Under the pieces are notes generated by a model. It was not told the origin of the DNA and did not search any database. It worked only from the letters and a program-made list of their open reading frames with translations. A stretch of 64,000 nt of DNA, taken from NCBI GenBank assembly GCA_014706295.1, contig JACSVZ010000007.1, positions 46,390,975-46,454,974 on the forward strand, given 5' to 3'. Source of the stretch: Lycocorax pyrrhopterus obiensis (Eukaryota; Chordata; Aves; Passeriformes; Paradisaeidae). Of this stretch, positions 34,505 to 48,479 are shown one piece after another. A program made the position numbers and the translations under genes. How positions within the stretch are numbered: position 1 is the first letter of the stretch; the number at the start of each line of letters is the position of its first letter.

Positions 34505-34932
34505 AGAAATCACAAAGATCATCCAAAGGCTGCAGTACCTCTCCTGTGAAGACATGATGAGAGTGTTGAGCTTGTTCAGCTTGGAGAAGAGAAGGCTCCA
34601 GGGAGACCTTAGAGCATCTTCCACTACCTAAAGGGAGCTTGTAAGTAAGATGGGGATAAATTTTTTTAGCAGGGCCTGTTGCAACAGGATAAGGGTCAAA
34701 GGTTTTATACTAAAGGAGGGTAGATTCAAACTAGATATAGGAAAGAAAATTTTTACAATGAGGGTTTTAAAACACTGGTACAGGTTGCCCAGAGAGATGA
34801 CAGATGCCTCATCCCTGAGAACATCCAAGGACAAGTTGGACAGAGCTCTGAGCAGCCTGTTATAGTTGAACTTGCCCCTGTTTATGTCCTTTAGTAGTCA
34901 GTTCCAAGCCAAGCCGTTCTATGATTCTAACC
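34505..34932 (+). mobile_element. CR1 LINE, 3' fragment
   Basis: Reads 'AGATCATCCAAAGGCTGCAG', 'CTTGTTCAGCTTGGAGAAGA', 'AGGCTCCAGGGAGACCTTAG', 'GGTACAGGTTGCCCAGAGAG' and ends CCGTTCTATGATTCTAA. It is about 430 bp from the UTR side of a CR1 copy, plus strand. The short open frames within are fragments of the element. Confidence 0.88.
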
Positions 34933-36427
34933 ACAAACTTATGAAGCCCACATGATGTGGCATGCAGACCTAGAATGGCAACCTCTCTCCTTTAAATTGC
35001 CAAAAGCAATTTGTCTTCATTTATTTTTGGCAAGTATTCTGAAGATATGGGCATGCAACACTCATATGAATATTATTATTTATGAGTGTCTTCAGAGTCA
35101 AATCTTAGTCTTGTTAGAGCCAGTAGGACCATGTAATTTTTTTTCACTCCTCTGTCAAGTATACGCTGCTGTAACATTGCTGAATCTGGGGCACAACACA
35201 AACCTATTATTTTTCCTAAGGTCAGGGTCCACACTGCTGCCTTCCCTCACCTGATAGCCATCTTTGGTTGTTCTTGTAAGAAGAACAACTGCAGAATCAA
35301 GTCTTGATTTGATTTTTTAAAATTATGATGTAATGCACAAGGGAGTATTTATTTCAGTAATCTTATCCATTTAGTCTAATCTTACTGGATTTCATTCATC
35401 CCTAGTGTAGCTATACTGACATTAGCATTCTAGCTCTATTGGAATGACACCAGAAATGAATTGGGCATATTAACTGCAACAAGGCTACACAGAACATAAT
35501 AAGTGCAGAATATATCTGTTACTTAATATTGTATTTTGTTTATAGTAACACTATATGAAAATCTAAAGCTTCCAGTCAGCCATTTTAAAATGTCTAAATT
35601 ACACAGCTATTTGCTGTACATCTCACAAAATATGAAAGTTTGTGTTTTAGAATCTGATGACACACAGTGCATTTCACTGACTACCTTATATTAGAGGTAG
35701 TACGGTTACAACCTTTCCCACACGAAAACATTAAAGCAGCAAAAGCAACTGTGCTTCATTTTGTACGTGTGTACTCAATGGCTAAACACATGCACAAACA
35801 TATGTGATTATGTCTCTATAGCATTGTTTGTGTGCTCACAGAACATACTGAGATTTTTGTAAGTCTAGTATTTTTTTTTCCCCACAAAACTTCTCTTTAT
35901 CAGCAGACCTGCTCTTTTTAAGTAATGTGCATGACTTATTATCTTCCCTTGTCCTCTCCACATGCTTCTGATATCAATTTACTTGTGTCTCATGAGATGT
36001 TCCCTGAGAAGGGACACCAATCTTCATATGGCTCTGCACAGCATGGTCACACATGCTGTCAAGTTACACAGAAATTAAGACGCTGGTACAGCTTTGCCAC
36101 TTGAGGTAATATAGGTCATATGTTCAGGGCCACACAAAAAAGTTTATAATTGTTATCGTGCTCTTAATATGGATAGTAGGTAGTTGTTAATGTTCTCGAG
36201 AATTCACTTTCAATTTTTTATTTTCATATGAAGCAAAAAAAAGGTTTTTTAAATAAAACTGAGGAAGATATCTGGCTACAGTAGTAGATTTTTTTTGTTT
36301 GTTTATTCTTTCTTCCTTTAAATCACAGAACTTACTTAAGCAGTTGTTTTCCGCACAGGTCCTTTGACTTGGGTGAAATTTGCAACAGCTTTTCCCTGCA
36401 ATTTTTTCTTCAGAAGTTAAGTCTGGA
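34933..36427. other. AT-rich sequence, no gene recognised
   Basis: About 1.5 kb of AT-rich DNA without a recognised repeat or gene. Confidence 0.4.
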
Positions 36428-36522
36428 GATATATATATATATGCAGTCTACACATACAGAAACTCTTTTCAATTTCTTTAATTTGATCTTTTCTCTAGTC
36501 TTCCATTATATATATATATATG
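36428..36522. repeat. Two short AT microsatellites
   Basis: (AT)n runs at about 36,428-36,442 and 36,506-36,521, separated by ~65 bp of ordinary sequence. Simple repeat only. Confidence 0.85.
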
Positions 36523-37382
36523 AGTACATGATTAGGAATAGAGTTAACTTTGAAACAGCCAATTTTTTTTAAGATTTGTTCCCTAAGATCAAATGCTTGT
36601 TTTTTAAAAAATGCTGGTTTAACACTAGTGAGAGTTCTAGTGTGTTTCAAAGTACAAAACTTTGAAATTTCACTTTGAATTTTCATGACAGCTTTAACAG
36701 CACAGACTTAGGCATCATTTTCAAAAAGTCATTATTGCTCCTTTTTATTGTAATAGTAAGTTACCATGAGATCTCCTAAAGGCTGCAACAATGGGCACTT
36801 ATATAAAATTTACATAAAGTTAATTCAAAACACTTGTATGCCACGTATTTGCTAACTGCATGAATATAACACCTAGGAAACAGACTCAGTTGTGCGAGAT
36901 GCTGTGTCAATAGAAGGGGAAAACACTTTCACAGTAGTTTCATTAGTGTTATGCATCCCATTAAATGGATTACTTACCTATTAGTCATCGCAATAAAAAT
37001 CAGTGCAATGGGCTGATTTTGGGAAACTATCTCATATTTTGTCATTAAATATGCATTCAAGTGACACTATTTACATATATTAGCTCAGAATACAGTACTT
37101 GGATGATTCATTTGAATACATACACATGTAGGACATGCTTCAAGGAAGCAGAAAGAGCTTTATATATTATGTTGTTGAGACCTTGGAGAATAATTGATAG
37201 GACACTGAAATCTTTATTATTGAACATAATCATTGACCCTAATGGATTGACTCTTTATTTAAGTTACTTGATAATACCACATCTCTAGTTGGTTAGTCTT
37301 ATTTGGAAGGACATGTAAATAAAACTTAGTGCACTTAGGTCTTCTGCAGCTGTAATTAAAAAAATAAGACAAATGTCCATCC

Positions 37383-37405
37383 ATATATGTGTGTATATAT
37401 ATATA

Positions 37406-37446
<41 letters not shown>
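37383..37446. repeat. TA/TG microsatellite
   Basis: An ATATGTGTG start, then (TA)n, a GTG interruption, and a longer (TA)n of about 16 units. It is likely length-variable. The open frame made of alternating I and Y residues on the minus strand here is a repeat artefact. Confidence 0.92.
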
Positions 37447-37447
<1 letters not shown>

Positions 37448-40400
37448 CAGACTGTTCCTGCAGATGTTTTCCCCCTGAAATCATGCCCACACTAAAGTAA
37501 GGCAACCAATGGCATACATGATCTCCAGAAAAAGATTTGAAACACAAACTTCAACATGACCCCCAAATTTATTTCTTTTAAACAGGAATAACTAGACTCA
37601 TCATTTAATCATAAAATACAAGAGGTTTGGTGCACATATACAGTTAATGTCCAGATTAAATGAAGTGGAAAGAGTTTCAAAATTCCACTGGCAATTTAAA
37701 AAAACAAAAAACCCCACAACAAATATTGATATTTCATCACTGTCTAGAGATAAAATTTAATCAACAGAGCAGGCTACAATCCTGTTTGCAAAAGAGATCT
37801 TGCAAGAAAAGCTACCAATTCCATAAAACCAAGGTTCATATGAAAAATGTCAGTCAAGCACAAAATGCAGCAGCAGATCAGCTCAGGTGAACTGCAGAGA
37901 TCAGTGACAAATACAGGGTGCATTGATCACATCTGGGAGCCAATGTCATTCCCATTGAAGTGACTGGTAAACTTTCTCCTCTTTTGCTGCCAGAGAGCAT
38001 ATCACTTTACAATCAGATGCCACCCAATTGTGATTGCTGCTTTGACAGTGGTTTCAGCTTTTTGCCTTAAACTTTCCTCACCCTGAAGTTTTGATTGTTT
38101 TATAGGAATACTTCCAACTTTCAATTTCAATTTTTTACCCATGTCAGAGTTACTAGTATTTCCTGGGAAAGCTGCTTCTTCTTTCATAGTGTTGCAGTAA
38201 CACAACTGTAAAGATTTAAGTGTCCTACTAGTTTACACACATAGAAGGAAGAAAAAGATACCCTTAATATCCCCCATCATCTTTCTGCATTAGGCATTTT
38301 TCACCAGCCATCAAAGGCCTGGGGTACATTGTGCTTGATGTAACAGAAACAAAGCCAAAGTATTTTCCAAACTTTAACCAAAGCTTTCTCTGTCTCTGAA
38401 AACCTGAAAAACAATGGATCAAATGTTGGTTTTGCAATTCCATGTTCTGGCAGGCAGACGGACACAGATCTCTCCAAAACACGCTAGAAGAGGCCTTTTC
38501 CTCCAAATGAAGTCTGGCTGGGTCAGAGACTTTTGGTTCCTGAAAGCTGTTGGTGTTTTCTCCCCCACAGAGAGCTTTCTCTGGCACCTCATCTTTCAGA
38601 GGATCAAGTCCTGCCATCTCTGTTTAACAATTACAGGAGAGCTCTTTGTAACAAAGATCAAATAAGCACCTGGCTTTGAGGAAAAATAATCATCTCCATC
38701 ACCATCATGCAACTGAGAGTGATTGACAAGCTATGCTCACGGCATGAAGGACATGTCTAAAACATGTTTTTCCTGGCTGAACTGAAATTCTCAAATCTTT
38801 CCACAGACTCTTCCAGTGTTTTAAGAAAAATATAGCTTCATAGGCATCTCTCTTCCTAAGTACAATTATTCAGTTCTTGTCCTTTCTCCAGTTGTTCACT
38901 GAACTGTATGAAAGTAAGAACAGAAGTGCTTAATCAGGAAAAGAATTTTAGGAATATGTCTGTTATCACACCACACTTGTAGCTTTTTAATATGAGAAAA
39001 GAATAAAGCATTAGCACTGAACTTCAGCACATAGGAGAGAGAGAGTGAACAGCAGGCTAACGTAATTTTACGTCTGATAGTTGTATGTTTTGCCAGACAT
39101 GTCAGGAACAAAAATTAATCTAATGAGAGAGTAAGTGTCTGGGTGCAAGAGTGGCTTTCTGTGTCTGAACTTGGCCTGAAGCATGCCCTCAGGCACCCCA
39201 CTCTTTATCAGAATTCCATATATAAGAAAATGGAAAATGTCATTGTGAGATAAAACACACTTTTCATATGCCCATGTAAATATATTCTCCCTTTTTATGT
39301 TTTTGACCTGTTAATTTCCTTATGCTAAGTCCTTGGCCTATATCTAGTTTTGCTTCTGCTGAAGTGGACTGGAATTGATGTACCTTTCAGCAAATGTTTT
39401 ACATCATTGAACTGAGTATTATTAAGATGTCCAGAAAATCTCTTAAACCCTTCACTGAGCTAAAAGAATAGCATGATATGCACTAAAGTTAGTCAAGTAC
39501 TCTCCTGAAAAGTGACTGCTCTTTGCAGAACTGCAAGGCTAGTTTATGCACTGGGAAAAATAGTTCTCTTCTCTGAGTGGCACGTCAAGGTTCCCTTGGT
39601 TCCCCCTCTTAGAAACTGGTCTTGTTTAAAAGGGAAAATTGCCTTTTCTGTTTCTATTACTTCTGCCAAGACTAAAAACAAAGATCGTCCTTTATAACAC
39701 CCACTCCTGCAAGGTGTGCAGCCCTTTCAGAAAAAGTTTCTTTTTCAATACATAGTGATCATACTCTCTAAATAAGTGTAAGTGGAAGAATTCTACAAGA
39801 AAGGATTAACCTCTCAAATCAGTGCAACTGAGAATCTGAATCATTTACCCCGGAAAGAGATTTTTGATGGAACCCCAAGCTTCCAGTACAAGGGGGTTTA
39901 TACAGATAGTTTTCTACTACTTGGCTCTTATCTCTCTGTTGCTGTTTTACACAAGGCGGCATGCATAAACACAGCTCAGCTTTCCTTTTCCACCTCATAC
40001 CTTAATTTTCCTGAATTCTATTGTGTTTATCACTTCCTCAGGAACCTAGAGAAGCTGTTTGGGCCAGAAACTGTATTTATGATCTCCTTGAAGAAGCAGC
40101 ACTCTGTATACAAATAATAAACCAAGAGGCAAGCTTTGTCAATTTTTGTGAAGATGGGAAGTTTGTGAGCCTTTTAATGTGATCTTAACAGACCATACCT
40201 TGCTTTCTGTTCAAAGTATGTACTGTGACTTTTCCCAACAAGTAAGGCCTTGAACTGCATTTTCCCTGTTCAAAGAACATGTTGTTTTCCAAAGCTACAT
40301 GGCATGAGATGGCAATATTCCTTTCACTACTTGGTGTTGCTGTACATTTAAAAGGAACTTTGTTCTATGCACTAAGAGAAACCAGACAACCACATGCTGC

Positions 40401-40805
40401 ATCCCAAAATGACATTTTCCATACCAGTTAATTATTAAATCTGTTGCTGCAAAGGCTTTGCCATAACTCAAATGGTGGTGAGCAGTGCATTGCTGGTGCT
40501 GTGTCACCAAGAAGATACTTAATTACTGCACCCTAGTCAGTCATGAAAAAACCCCTACAGCCCTTACCTATGCAATACCAGCACAACTGACTGTTTCAAC
40601 AGGCACAGGATTAGACTCTAGATGCTTCTGTTAGTCTCTAGATGTTTCTATTATTTAATAACTAAAGTTCCTCTTTTCCTGTTTTGCTTTCCTTTTCTCT
40701 TTTCTAAAGTGTTCTGTAGCACATTCAGGTGCCTGAGTTTGAAATATTTTCATAACACAGTTCTTCTACCAAAAGCATTTTCTTGTCTTCTACCATTTTG
40801 GTCTC
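37447..40805. other. AT-rich sequence, no gene recognised
   Basis: About 3.4 kb without a recognised repeat or gene. Opposite-strand open frames of 117 and 83 codons overlap at 38,264-38,665, and one of 111 codons lies at 39,782-40,117. None resembles a known protein. A pyrimidine tract with CCCCCACAG at 38,562-38,570 looks like an acceptor but has no partner donor. Confidence 0.4.
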
Positions 40806-40945
40806 TTTTTTTTTTTTTTTTTTTTTTTTTTTCTGGGAGGGGGATGTTTATTGAGGGGTTTTTGGGGTGTTTTGGGTTTTGTGGTTTTTTGTGGTTTTGG
40901 TTGGTTTTGGTTTTGTTTTTGTTTTGTTTTTGTTTTTCTTGATTT
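40806..40945. repeat. Poly-T run and GT-rich simple tract
   Basis: A run of 27 Ts (40,806-40,832) is followed, after a short G-rich link, by about 100 bp made almost only of T and G (GGTTTT, GTTTTT words). Read on minus this is an A/C-rich tract ending in poly-A. It could be the decayed A-rich tail of a retrocopy on the minus strand or a simple-sequence expansion. Confidence 0.8.
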
Positions 40946-41230
40946 TGTTTTAAAATATCAGAACAATAAAGACATCCTGATACATATTCTGCTTCTGATA
41001 CATGCATCAGAAAGAAATGAGAGCTCCACTAATATCCATAGATACATGTTAGTTAGCACTGATATTTTAGGGAGCTAGATTAAACAAGTACTTGGAAGTC
41101 CATCTCATGTTTTATCCTTCCACGGTAATACAAACCAAGGGCTCCACTGATGGGTATATCTAATGTAGGGTTAAATTAAAAGTATCTGGCATTTATCCAG
41201 ACTATTCCAAGGTATTTTTATATAGAAGAT

Positions 41231-41250
41231 GGGGGGGGGGGGGGGCGGGG
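41231..41250. repeat. Long G homopolymer
   Basis: Fifteen Gs, one C, then four Gs. It can form a quadruplex and is prone to length error in sequencing and assembly. A purine-rich stretch follows. Confidence 0.9.
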
Positions 41251-43746
41251 AGAAGAAGAAAAAAGGAAGAGTTTGTCATATGAATGATGTGAACTTGCAT
41301 GTGTACATAGGTTAAATACAGGCTAACACATACCTGGTAATTTGCTGCAGAATTATACGATGTATTCAAAGGATGATTTGCGTCCATTCACTGCTCAACT
41401 GTTATTTGATTATGAATGAGCTACAGAAATCAAATCCAAGCTAGTATGTGGTCTTCCTTCAGTGCAATCACTTTAACATTTTTCATAGTGTGGAATTGGT
41501 CTATTTCAATTGCACTTTTCTTAGTAAGAAAACCTTGAGGCCAGTGTTTCCCAAACTCCTTGCCCTGTAGTTACCTTTCCTGGCTTTACTCCTTTCCAGC
41601 TGCTGACCAAGCTACCTCTGGAACTGGAAACACACACTACTGATACACTGCTCCTGTCCTTATTAGCCCCATTAGCAAGTGAAAGTTTCAGCACAGTGCC
41701 TTTCCAGAAATAATACAGCTACATACTAATTTACACTATGTCAACATAATTGCTCAATGAAAGCTACCTAAGGGATTTCCAGTACAACATTTCACTGTGA
41801 TTTAAAAGTACATATCTTGGACCCAACCTGCTATCTTATGTTCATTCCTCCCACAATGCATAGAACAACTTTGAAAATCCTTCCTTTATCAGCCTGTGAG
41901 TCTGAATCAGCCAGACTTTCCCCATAAGGTCTCTCGCAGATGGGCACTGCAGCATCATCTGCTGATGCTGCTGTGTGTGGCAGCCCTCTAGAGCACCCCA
42001 TCTGAGTACTGCGGCATTTTCCCAGCGTGCGCAAGTATGACATGGTTCAGCACAACTAGAAATATGCTTCAAAAAAGAGGGCTGTGTTCAGTGGGATCCA
42101 GAGTCCGAGACGATTGATAGCAACAAAATGATGTACCAGTTTCAACACAGGAGTTGGAGAGGTCTCTTGAGTATCTCCAAGGAGGTCTAACAAAACAGTT
42201 TGCCAGAAACTAAAGGAATGAAAGCACCCCTACATCTAGAAACATACTGAAAGGCTAAGAGAACTGTGACAGAAAACATCTCTCCTTGGTTAGTACATCA
42301 TTTGAGATTTCTGTTTGACAACAGAAAGAAAACATCCTAAAAAAGTGCATGGAGCTCCTGGCTATTGATCAGTAAGAGTGTTGAGTAGCTGAAACAACAC
42401 TCATTAAAAGAAGGATGGTAGAATGACCTTCATGAGAAGCCTCTGACAGTATGAAGCTTGGATGACACGTGAGTCTCCCCTTTTCACTTGCATAAGTATT
42501 AGGGTAGGATGTAGATGACGAGCTCAATCCTTACAACTGAAATTTAAAAAAACAAGTCTGTCAAAACCCATTATAAACACTTAGTTTCAAGGAAGGGTTT
42601 GGTGCTAGTGGACCCTTCAACAGCTATAAATGAGATCTCTCTAGTCCAGAGGAGCATAATAGATTAGACACAAATGGTTTTGCTTGTTCCACAACAAAAC
42701 ACAAACCCCATGTGTCCCTTAGATTTTTCAATCTTCCAGTAGTTTCCCTAGAGATGAAATCAGCCTTTTAAAGGTATTTCTGCTTCAGCCCAAGGAAAGT
42801 GAATCAGTTTTAATCAACACTATTAGTCACTAACTACACTTATTGAAGGCTCAGTAAGCACTTTGTCTCATCAAATTTCCCTTACCAAGTTATTTGGGTC
42901 TCAGCATGGGGTGTTTTTAAATGATCATACAAAGCCAACAAAGGCAGTGGGGAATGACTGCCCATATTTAGGGATTCAAATGGGTTGCAAAACACTTTAA
43001 TTATATCTATGATTCATGGAATAATTCTGTTTCAACAGCTCCTATTCTCCTAAATTAAAGGAAGCACTTTTGTATCCTAATAGTGGTCATAAGATTTTCA
43101 GAACAAAGAAGTAATCAGTAGCCTACAGCTCCTTTAGCCATACTGGCACTTAGCTTGATTTCCAACATCTTCTATGCTCCTTGCTCCTGTTTCTCTCTCT
43201 CAGTGCACCTCTAGCATGAACTCAATTTTAAAATTAATTCCATTTAAATCAGCCATTAAGAAGTCACTGACACTTTCTATAGCAGATGCATCATGCATAG
43301 ATGACTTCGAAAAACTTAACAATTTAGGAGGTGTGTTGTGCTCAAACATACGCAAGCCCAGATTCCTTCCAGTAGATTTATTTCCAGCTGTAAACACATG
43401 AAAATCCCCATAGACTATAAAGTAGATTCTAAATGGATGTTGCTGAAATCTGTGTCTTTGCAAGAGTTGCTTTCCACCTGGATGTCCCTCAGTACAGATG
43501 GTTCTTCTTCCGTTTTCCTTTTTGGAACAGTAAAAAACTATGCAGGATTCTTTGCTGGATATGCAGCTATTTTGCAGGCAAATTTTACAGGATACACATA
43601 GATATTCATTAAAATAAAGACGTATTAACTATTGCTAAAATATGTGGCACTTCTAGAGCAGCTAGTACATTAAAAAGTAATTTTTTCCTAATTTTAGAGA
43701 AATATAATAGTAAAATATAGTTTTGTATTAAGAAATTGGCATAAAT

Positions 43747-43776
43747 TTGTACAATTTTTATGAAAAAATTGTACAA
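43747..43776. other. Perfect 13-bp inverted repeat with 4-nt loop
   Basis: TTGTACAATTTTT (43,747-43,759), loop ATGA, then AAAAATTGTACAA (43,764-43,776). The arms are perfectly complementary. TTGTACAA is itself a palindrome. No T-tract or gene end nearby explains it as a terminator. Confidence 0.85.
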
Positions 43777-44637
43777 CCTAATAGGTTTTAATTTTCTTTT
43801 CAGTGCATTGCAAACAGTGTCCCCTTATATTCAAAAAACAGTATGAACAGAGATACTTCTGTGTTGACATACAAGGAGAAATCAACCAGTGTCTTTTGAT
43901 TGCCTCTTCTGTTAAGCCCTCAGTTGTTTAAATTGCTGCCTGAGTTCACCTGAGATGTATAAGAAAAAGTACAGTATATAGCAATGCTAATTTGTGGACC
44001 CATTTATGAATAAAGTTAATTTTTTCTTCCTAATAAACATTGCTTACCTACATCCAACAGCTCTCTACCTTTGTCTTCAGATCTACTTGGGATGCAGCTT
44101 ACAAGCAACAAGTATATTTCTCTGTTTTATTCCCAGCTGAAGAATCTTTGAAACCATTAAAATAGACAACTTCCCCAACCCTGACCAAAGACTTTTACAA
44201 CACTTCTCTAATGTTCTCTTTTTCTTTTACCATTAAATAATTGCCAGCCTTTCTGCCCATACAGGCACAAGATACTTGCACTTATTTGGATTCCAAGACC
44301 TGCATGTTGAAAAATACGTGGGTGTCTCATACAAAAGCAAGAATTGGTAAAGATCATAAGTACCCTGTGTAACTACTCCAAAGGGAGTTTTGTAGACTGC
44401 TGCACCTATGGCATTCACTATACAGGGACACTAAGCCACCTTGGGCCAGCAACGGCAAAAGTCATCAACAGAAGATGTTCATATGGCTCATATTCTAACT
44501 ATCCCATCTTTTACCGAATGGGTGTACATGAATATTCTTCTTTTAATAAAATGCATAAGCAGGGCTTATGGAACTAAACCTGTTCCAGTGAAGGGGCAAG
44601 TCTCAGTACACAGGTTTCTGTGTTTCCTCTGCTCCAG

Positions 44638-44704
44638 GTTTTTCTTCTCCAGTAAACCTTTGCCTGAGCCCCTTGTCAAAGAGTGAAACACTTTCCAGAG
44701 AATG
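44638..44704 (+). CDS. Weak candidate internal exon, gene unknown
   Basis: A strong acceptor-like site (TTTCCTCTGCTCCAG, ending 44,637) is followed by 67 bp with one open frame (third frame; includes SSPVNLCLSPLSKSETLS) and an ATG|GTGAGT donor-like site. A second acceptor-like CTTCTCCAG ends at 44,652. The peptide is serine/leucine-rich and not recognised. It might be a noncoding exon or chance. Confidence 0.2.
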
Positions 44705-47700
44705 GTGAGTACTTTCACATATCTCTTCTCAGCCTAATTTGCCATCTGCTGTATTCTCAAAAGTGCTACATTTGTATTCACTGCCCTCTAAGGAGAATTT
44801 GGGCCCTACAATTCTCATGCCATTGCCTGTTCTGTTTCTAGAAATTTGCTCCTTGTCAGTGTCTGCTGTGCCCACTTCATGTGTCAATCTCATAAGGGGC
44901 TAAAGAAGAATATGGTCTCTCTGTTTTAAAAGGTGGAGCTTACTAGCAACATGCTGTTCTTTTTACCAATGCAAAGAGAATTCAGAGAAAGAGACATCTA
45001 AAAGGAGATCCCCTTTACCACTTATTTCATTTAGCCACCTCAGTTTTTCCCAAATCTTACAGCTTTATATTGCTGAATTTCTACTCCAGTTGATCTCAGA
45101 TCAGTCAATATATTTATGAGCCCAAGGCAGTGTTAGCCATGAAAACGGAGTTCACTGCTGTTTACAGAGGCAAACATGAGACTGGTCATCACAAGACTTT
45201 GGAACACACCCCCACAAACGCTACTTTCATTTGCAAGCACCCACTTACTTAAATAGGGCTGACATTTTAGGCAGTAAAGAAATGCTATATTATAAAATTA
45301 GGCATCAGATTTGTAGAAGAAAAATGTCACTGATTGTTTATTGTTAACAGGAGAACACCTGTCATGTCTGGAAGAACAGTATATTCAATGCTGAAGTAGA
45401 ATTTTTGTCAAGTTCAGAACACAGTCAATACTCTCTTCCTTGCCAAACCTTATCTTGCGCGTGTTTAATTTGCTTCTAGTATGGCCTATAACATATGGTT
45501 TATTTTGCCTTGACATCTCCAATGCTTAACACTGACATAAGAAATATCAGGGCAACATTACTGTGAATCTTTCAGTACAGATATGCGAGATACATAGTGG
45601 CCTGATGAGAGAATTAGTATTTGATAGAATGTGGTGGTTTTGGTTGACATGTATTTTATGCAAATAAATATAGGCCAATGGGAAATTCTGACTATAGTCT
45701 AGAAAGAGAGTATTTCTAATTCTTCTAATAGTCTGCTTCTATGACTTAGTACTTCAAAGGAGGCAGGCAGATAGATAAACAACTCAGGCAACTTCCTGGC
45801 TGAATTCCACAGCCCTTTGGAGACACAGGGGAAGTTGCATGTTTGCCTCTTTACCCCCATTACCATAAACACTATGCTAATCACTTCCAGGTAGACCACC
45901 ACCACAGCCAATTGAATCCAGTGGAGCTCACGGATCACACTGCTTAAATCGTGTTGAGAATAGTTAGGCTTTATCTCTGATCTTTCCATTTCAAACATTT
46001 TAAAAGGGACATTGTTTTGCAGATACATGATTTGAGAAGTTATGAAATGAGAAACAATTTAAAACACCCCGTGACAGCAACGGAATTTGAATGCTGATGC
46101 CTTACTGGACATGGCCCTTTTCTAACTAAAGTGAAACAGGTTTTCATGGAAATAAAAAAAACATATAACAATTGAGATGCATTAAAGAACACTGCCATAT
46201 GAATCCAAAACTGATCATAACCAGAAGTATCATTTTAAAGTGTGGTCTAGCATCTGAGCTCTCACTTGAAACAGGCAGAAAGCCATCTGGCACGAGACAT
46301 TAGTCATCATCATTCTCTTTCAGCTTCAGTCAGGCATAAAGAATTCAGAATCAGAACTGTCTTTTGTCACAGCCACAGAGTCCAGCTGTGTGTCACCACC
46401 AGACTTTCTCATTTTCCATACGTCTAACTGAGAAATCTCTCAGGCTAGAAAGTGAGATGCAAGCAGACAAAATGTTGCCTCACTGGGTTTGGTATTTTGG
46501 TGGAAAAATAGAAACAGTGTTGGCTAACAAACACCACACCTATTTTGCCATAATCTATCAACACTTACAATGGCAGAATTGGAGGGCTCAGAAGGAAGGT
46601 GCACGTATGTTCATTTCCTTCAGTATGTTATTTACTGTATTTAATCCTGATATTAATCTCTCTTTTAATGCCCGTTGACTGGTAGGCTGACAGAAGCACA
46701 AAAGAAAATATAAGTTTATTTGATTTGGTTTTTTTTGTTTTGTAAACAAGGCTGCCTCAACTTTAGCTACTGACAGTGTTTTTAGAAACACAGCTTGTAG
46801 TTCACAGGAGCTACCAGGTGCTCAACACATTTGACACAATCAACTGGACTCTTAAGTAGCCTACACTTGTGTTTACCAACGTAATTCACTTCCCTCCTTC
46901 TGAAAGTCTTCATAATGAAACCTAAACTTCTGGGTGCAGGTTAAGGTCACAACACACTAGACTTCAGCACTTTCTTAAAGCAAATATCTTACTAAGCCCC
47001 ATAGAGTTTTAAGATATTTAATGGATGGAGGCCTAAATTTTCATGTAATAAAACAAAAAGGAGAAAGAGAATTACAGTATAGTCACGGCCAAAGCTGTGT
47101 ACAGTGATTATTTGGGTTTGATTTTTATTTTTGGTTCTTTTAGAACAACCTCTCCAGCATTTTCTGTCAAGTCAATTGAAACAGAACTTAGAATTTTTAA
47201 CAATGCTGAAAAAAATTTAAAACAACCACAGAAAATACCATTCTATGTAATACCTGTTTAACTCCACCATTCTATTTCATGTCTGCTAAACTCATAGAGT
47301 TGTTTCATTTGATACTTTTATTTTACCTTCTTTTTTGATCATATCACATTTTTAAATGAAATGTTATTTCAACTTCAAAATGAGATGTTAAGGAATTTTG
47401 TGGTAGAAAAATGTCAGAAAAAAAAAATAGCTTACATCTCCAAAGTAAATTATCCCTCCAAGTATAAGAAGATGAAATGCTTCAATGTTTTCAGGAATTT
47501 CCATTTTTTCCCTCCCAACTGTTTACCAAAGGTAACTGAAATATTCAAATAAATTTTTGATTAAATTGAAATTTGCCATTTGCCTCTGAAATGTTGTCCA
47601 AATCTTGTTACATAATTATTTAGAAAAGGCACAACTGTAAGCATGTAAATGGATTATTTTAACATATTAAGTCACTATTTCTTGTGGAATTGTATTAGTC

Positions 47701-48479
47701 TAGGTAAGAAAAATATTTTGCTTATACAGTATTTCTCTACTTATCAGGTTTCACAGCTGCACGCATCTGCTTCAGGTATTGTTTGAAACCACGAAAAAAC
47801 CTAATGCCAGTTGTGAAAGTTTTTTCTCAGTGTTTTACAAGCACATGAAACAGAAAAGCAGGAATTCTGCTACCACCACTACTGGTTTATAACTCGGGGC
47901 AGCCAAACAGTGCAGTTTGGCAAATTTAGGTTAGAAATGAGCACAAATTATTTACTAAAAGAATGCAACTTTGATGAAGACTGGCTGTCTTACAAAAAAA
48001 ACCAGACTGGAATTCAAGCCGTGGCTGAGTACTTAAAGCAGAATGTATTTGAGTACATCATTTAGTCTGAGTTGTTAGTACTTGAAGTACAGGTTTCCTT
48101 TTTTTTACCCCAATAAATTTGACAGTTCTGTCTTTTATTACCTCCCTTTCTATCCCCTTGCCCCCTCCACAGTTTTCCAGGTGTTTGGATTAGTATGTTT
48201 GACGTGTCCTACATGGCTTACGTCACCCGTATCTTTTATATGAAATTCCATCCCTTCAAAAAGGGACATTATTAATGAATGCATATCAACTCATCATGAA
48301 GTTTTGAATTAGAAGATTTTCAGTATAAAAGAAGAGAATGATTGATAAAAAATGAAGCCTACTGCACATTAATGCAATGTATATCAGGTTCAGACCTGAA
48401 GCAGCTATAAAGATGTCAGCATGACCTTCACTGAAACAAAGTACATGCATTCTCATTGCTCACATTTCTTTGACTTTGG

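Noticed and set aside
37356..37547. Minus-strand frame rich in alternating Ile and Tyr
   Set aside because: It is the translation of the (TA)n microsatellite.
45699..46028. Minus-strand 109-codon frame with one hydrophobic, membrane-like stretch
   Set aside because: A single hydrophobic run arises easily from T-rich codons. No family or splice evidence is seen.
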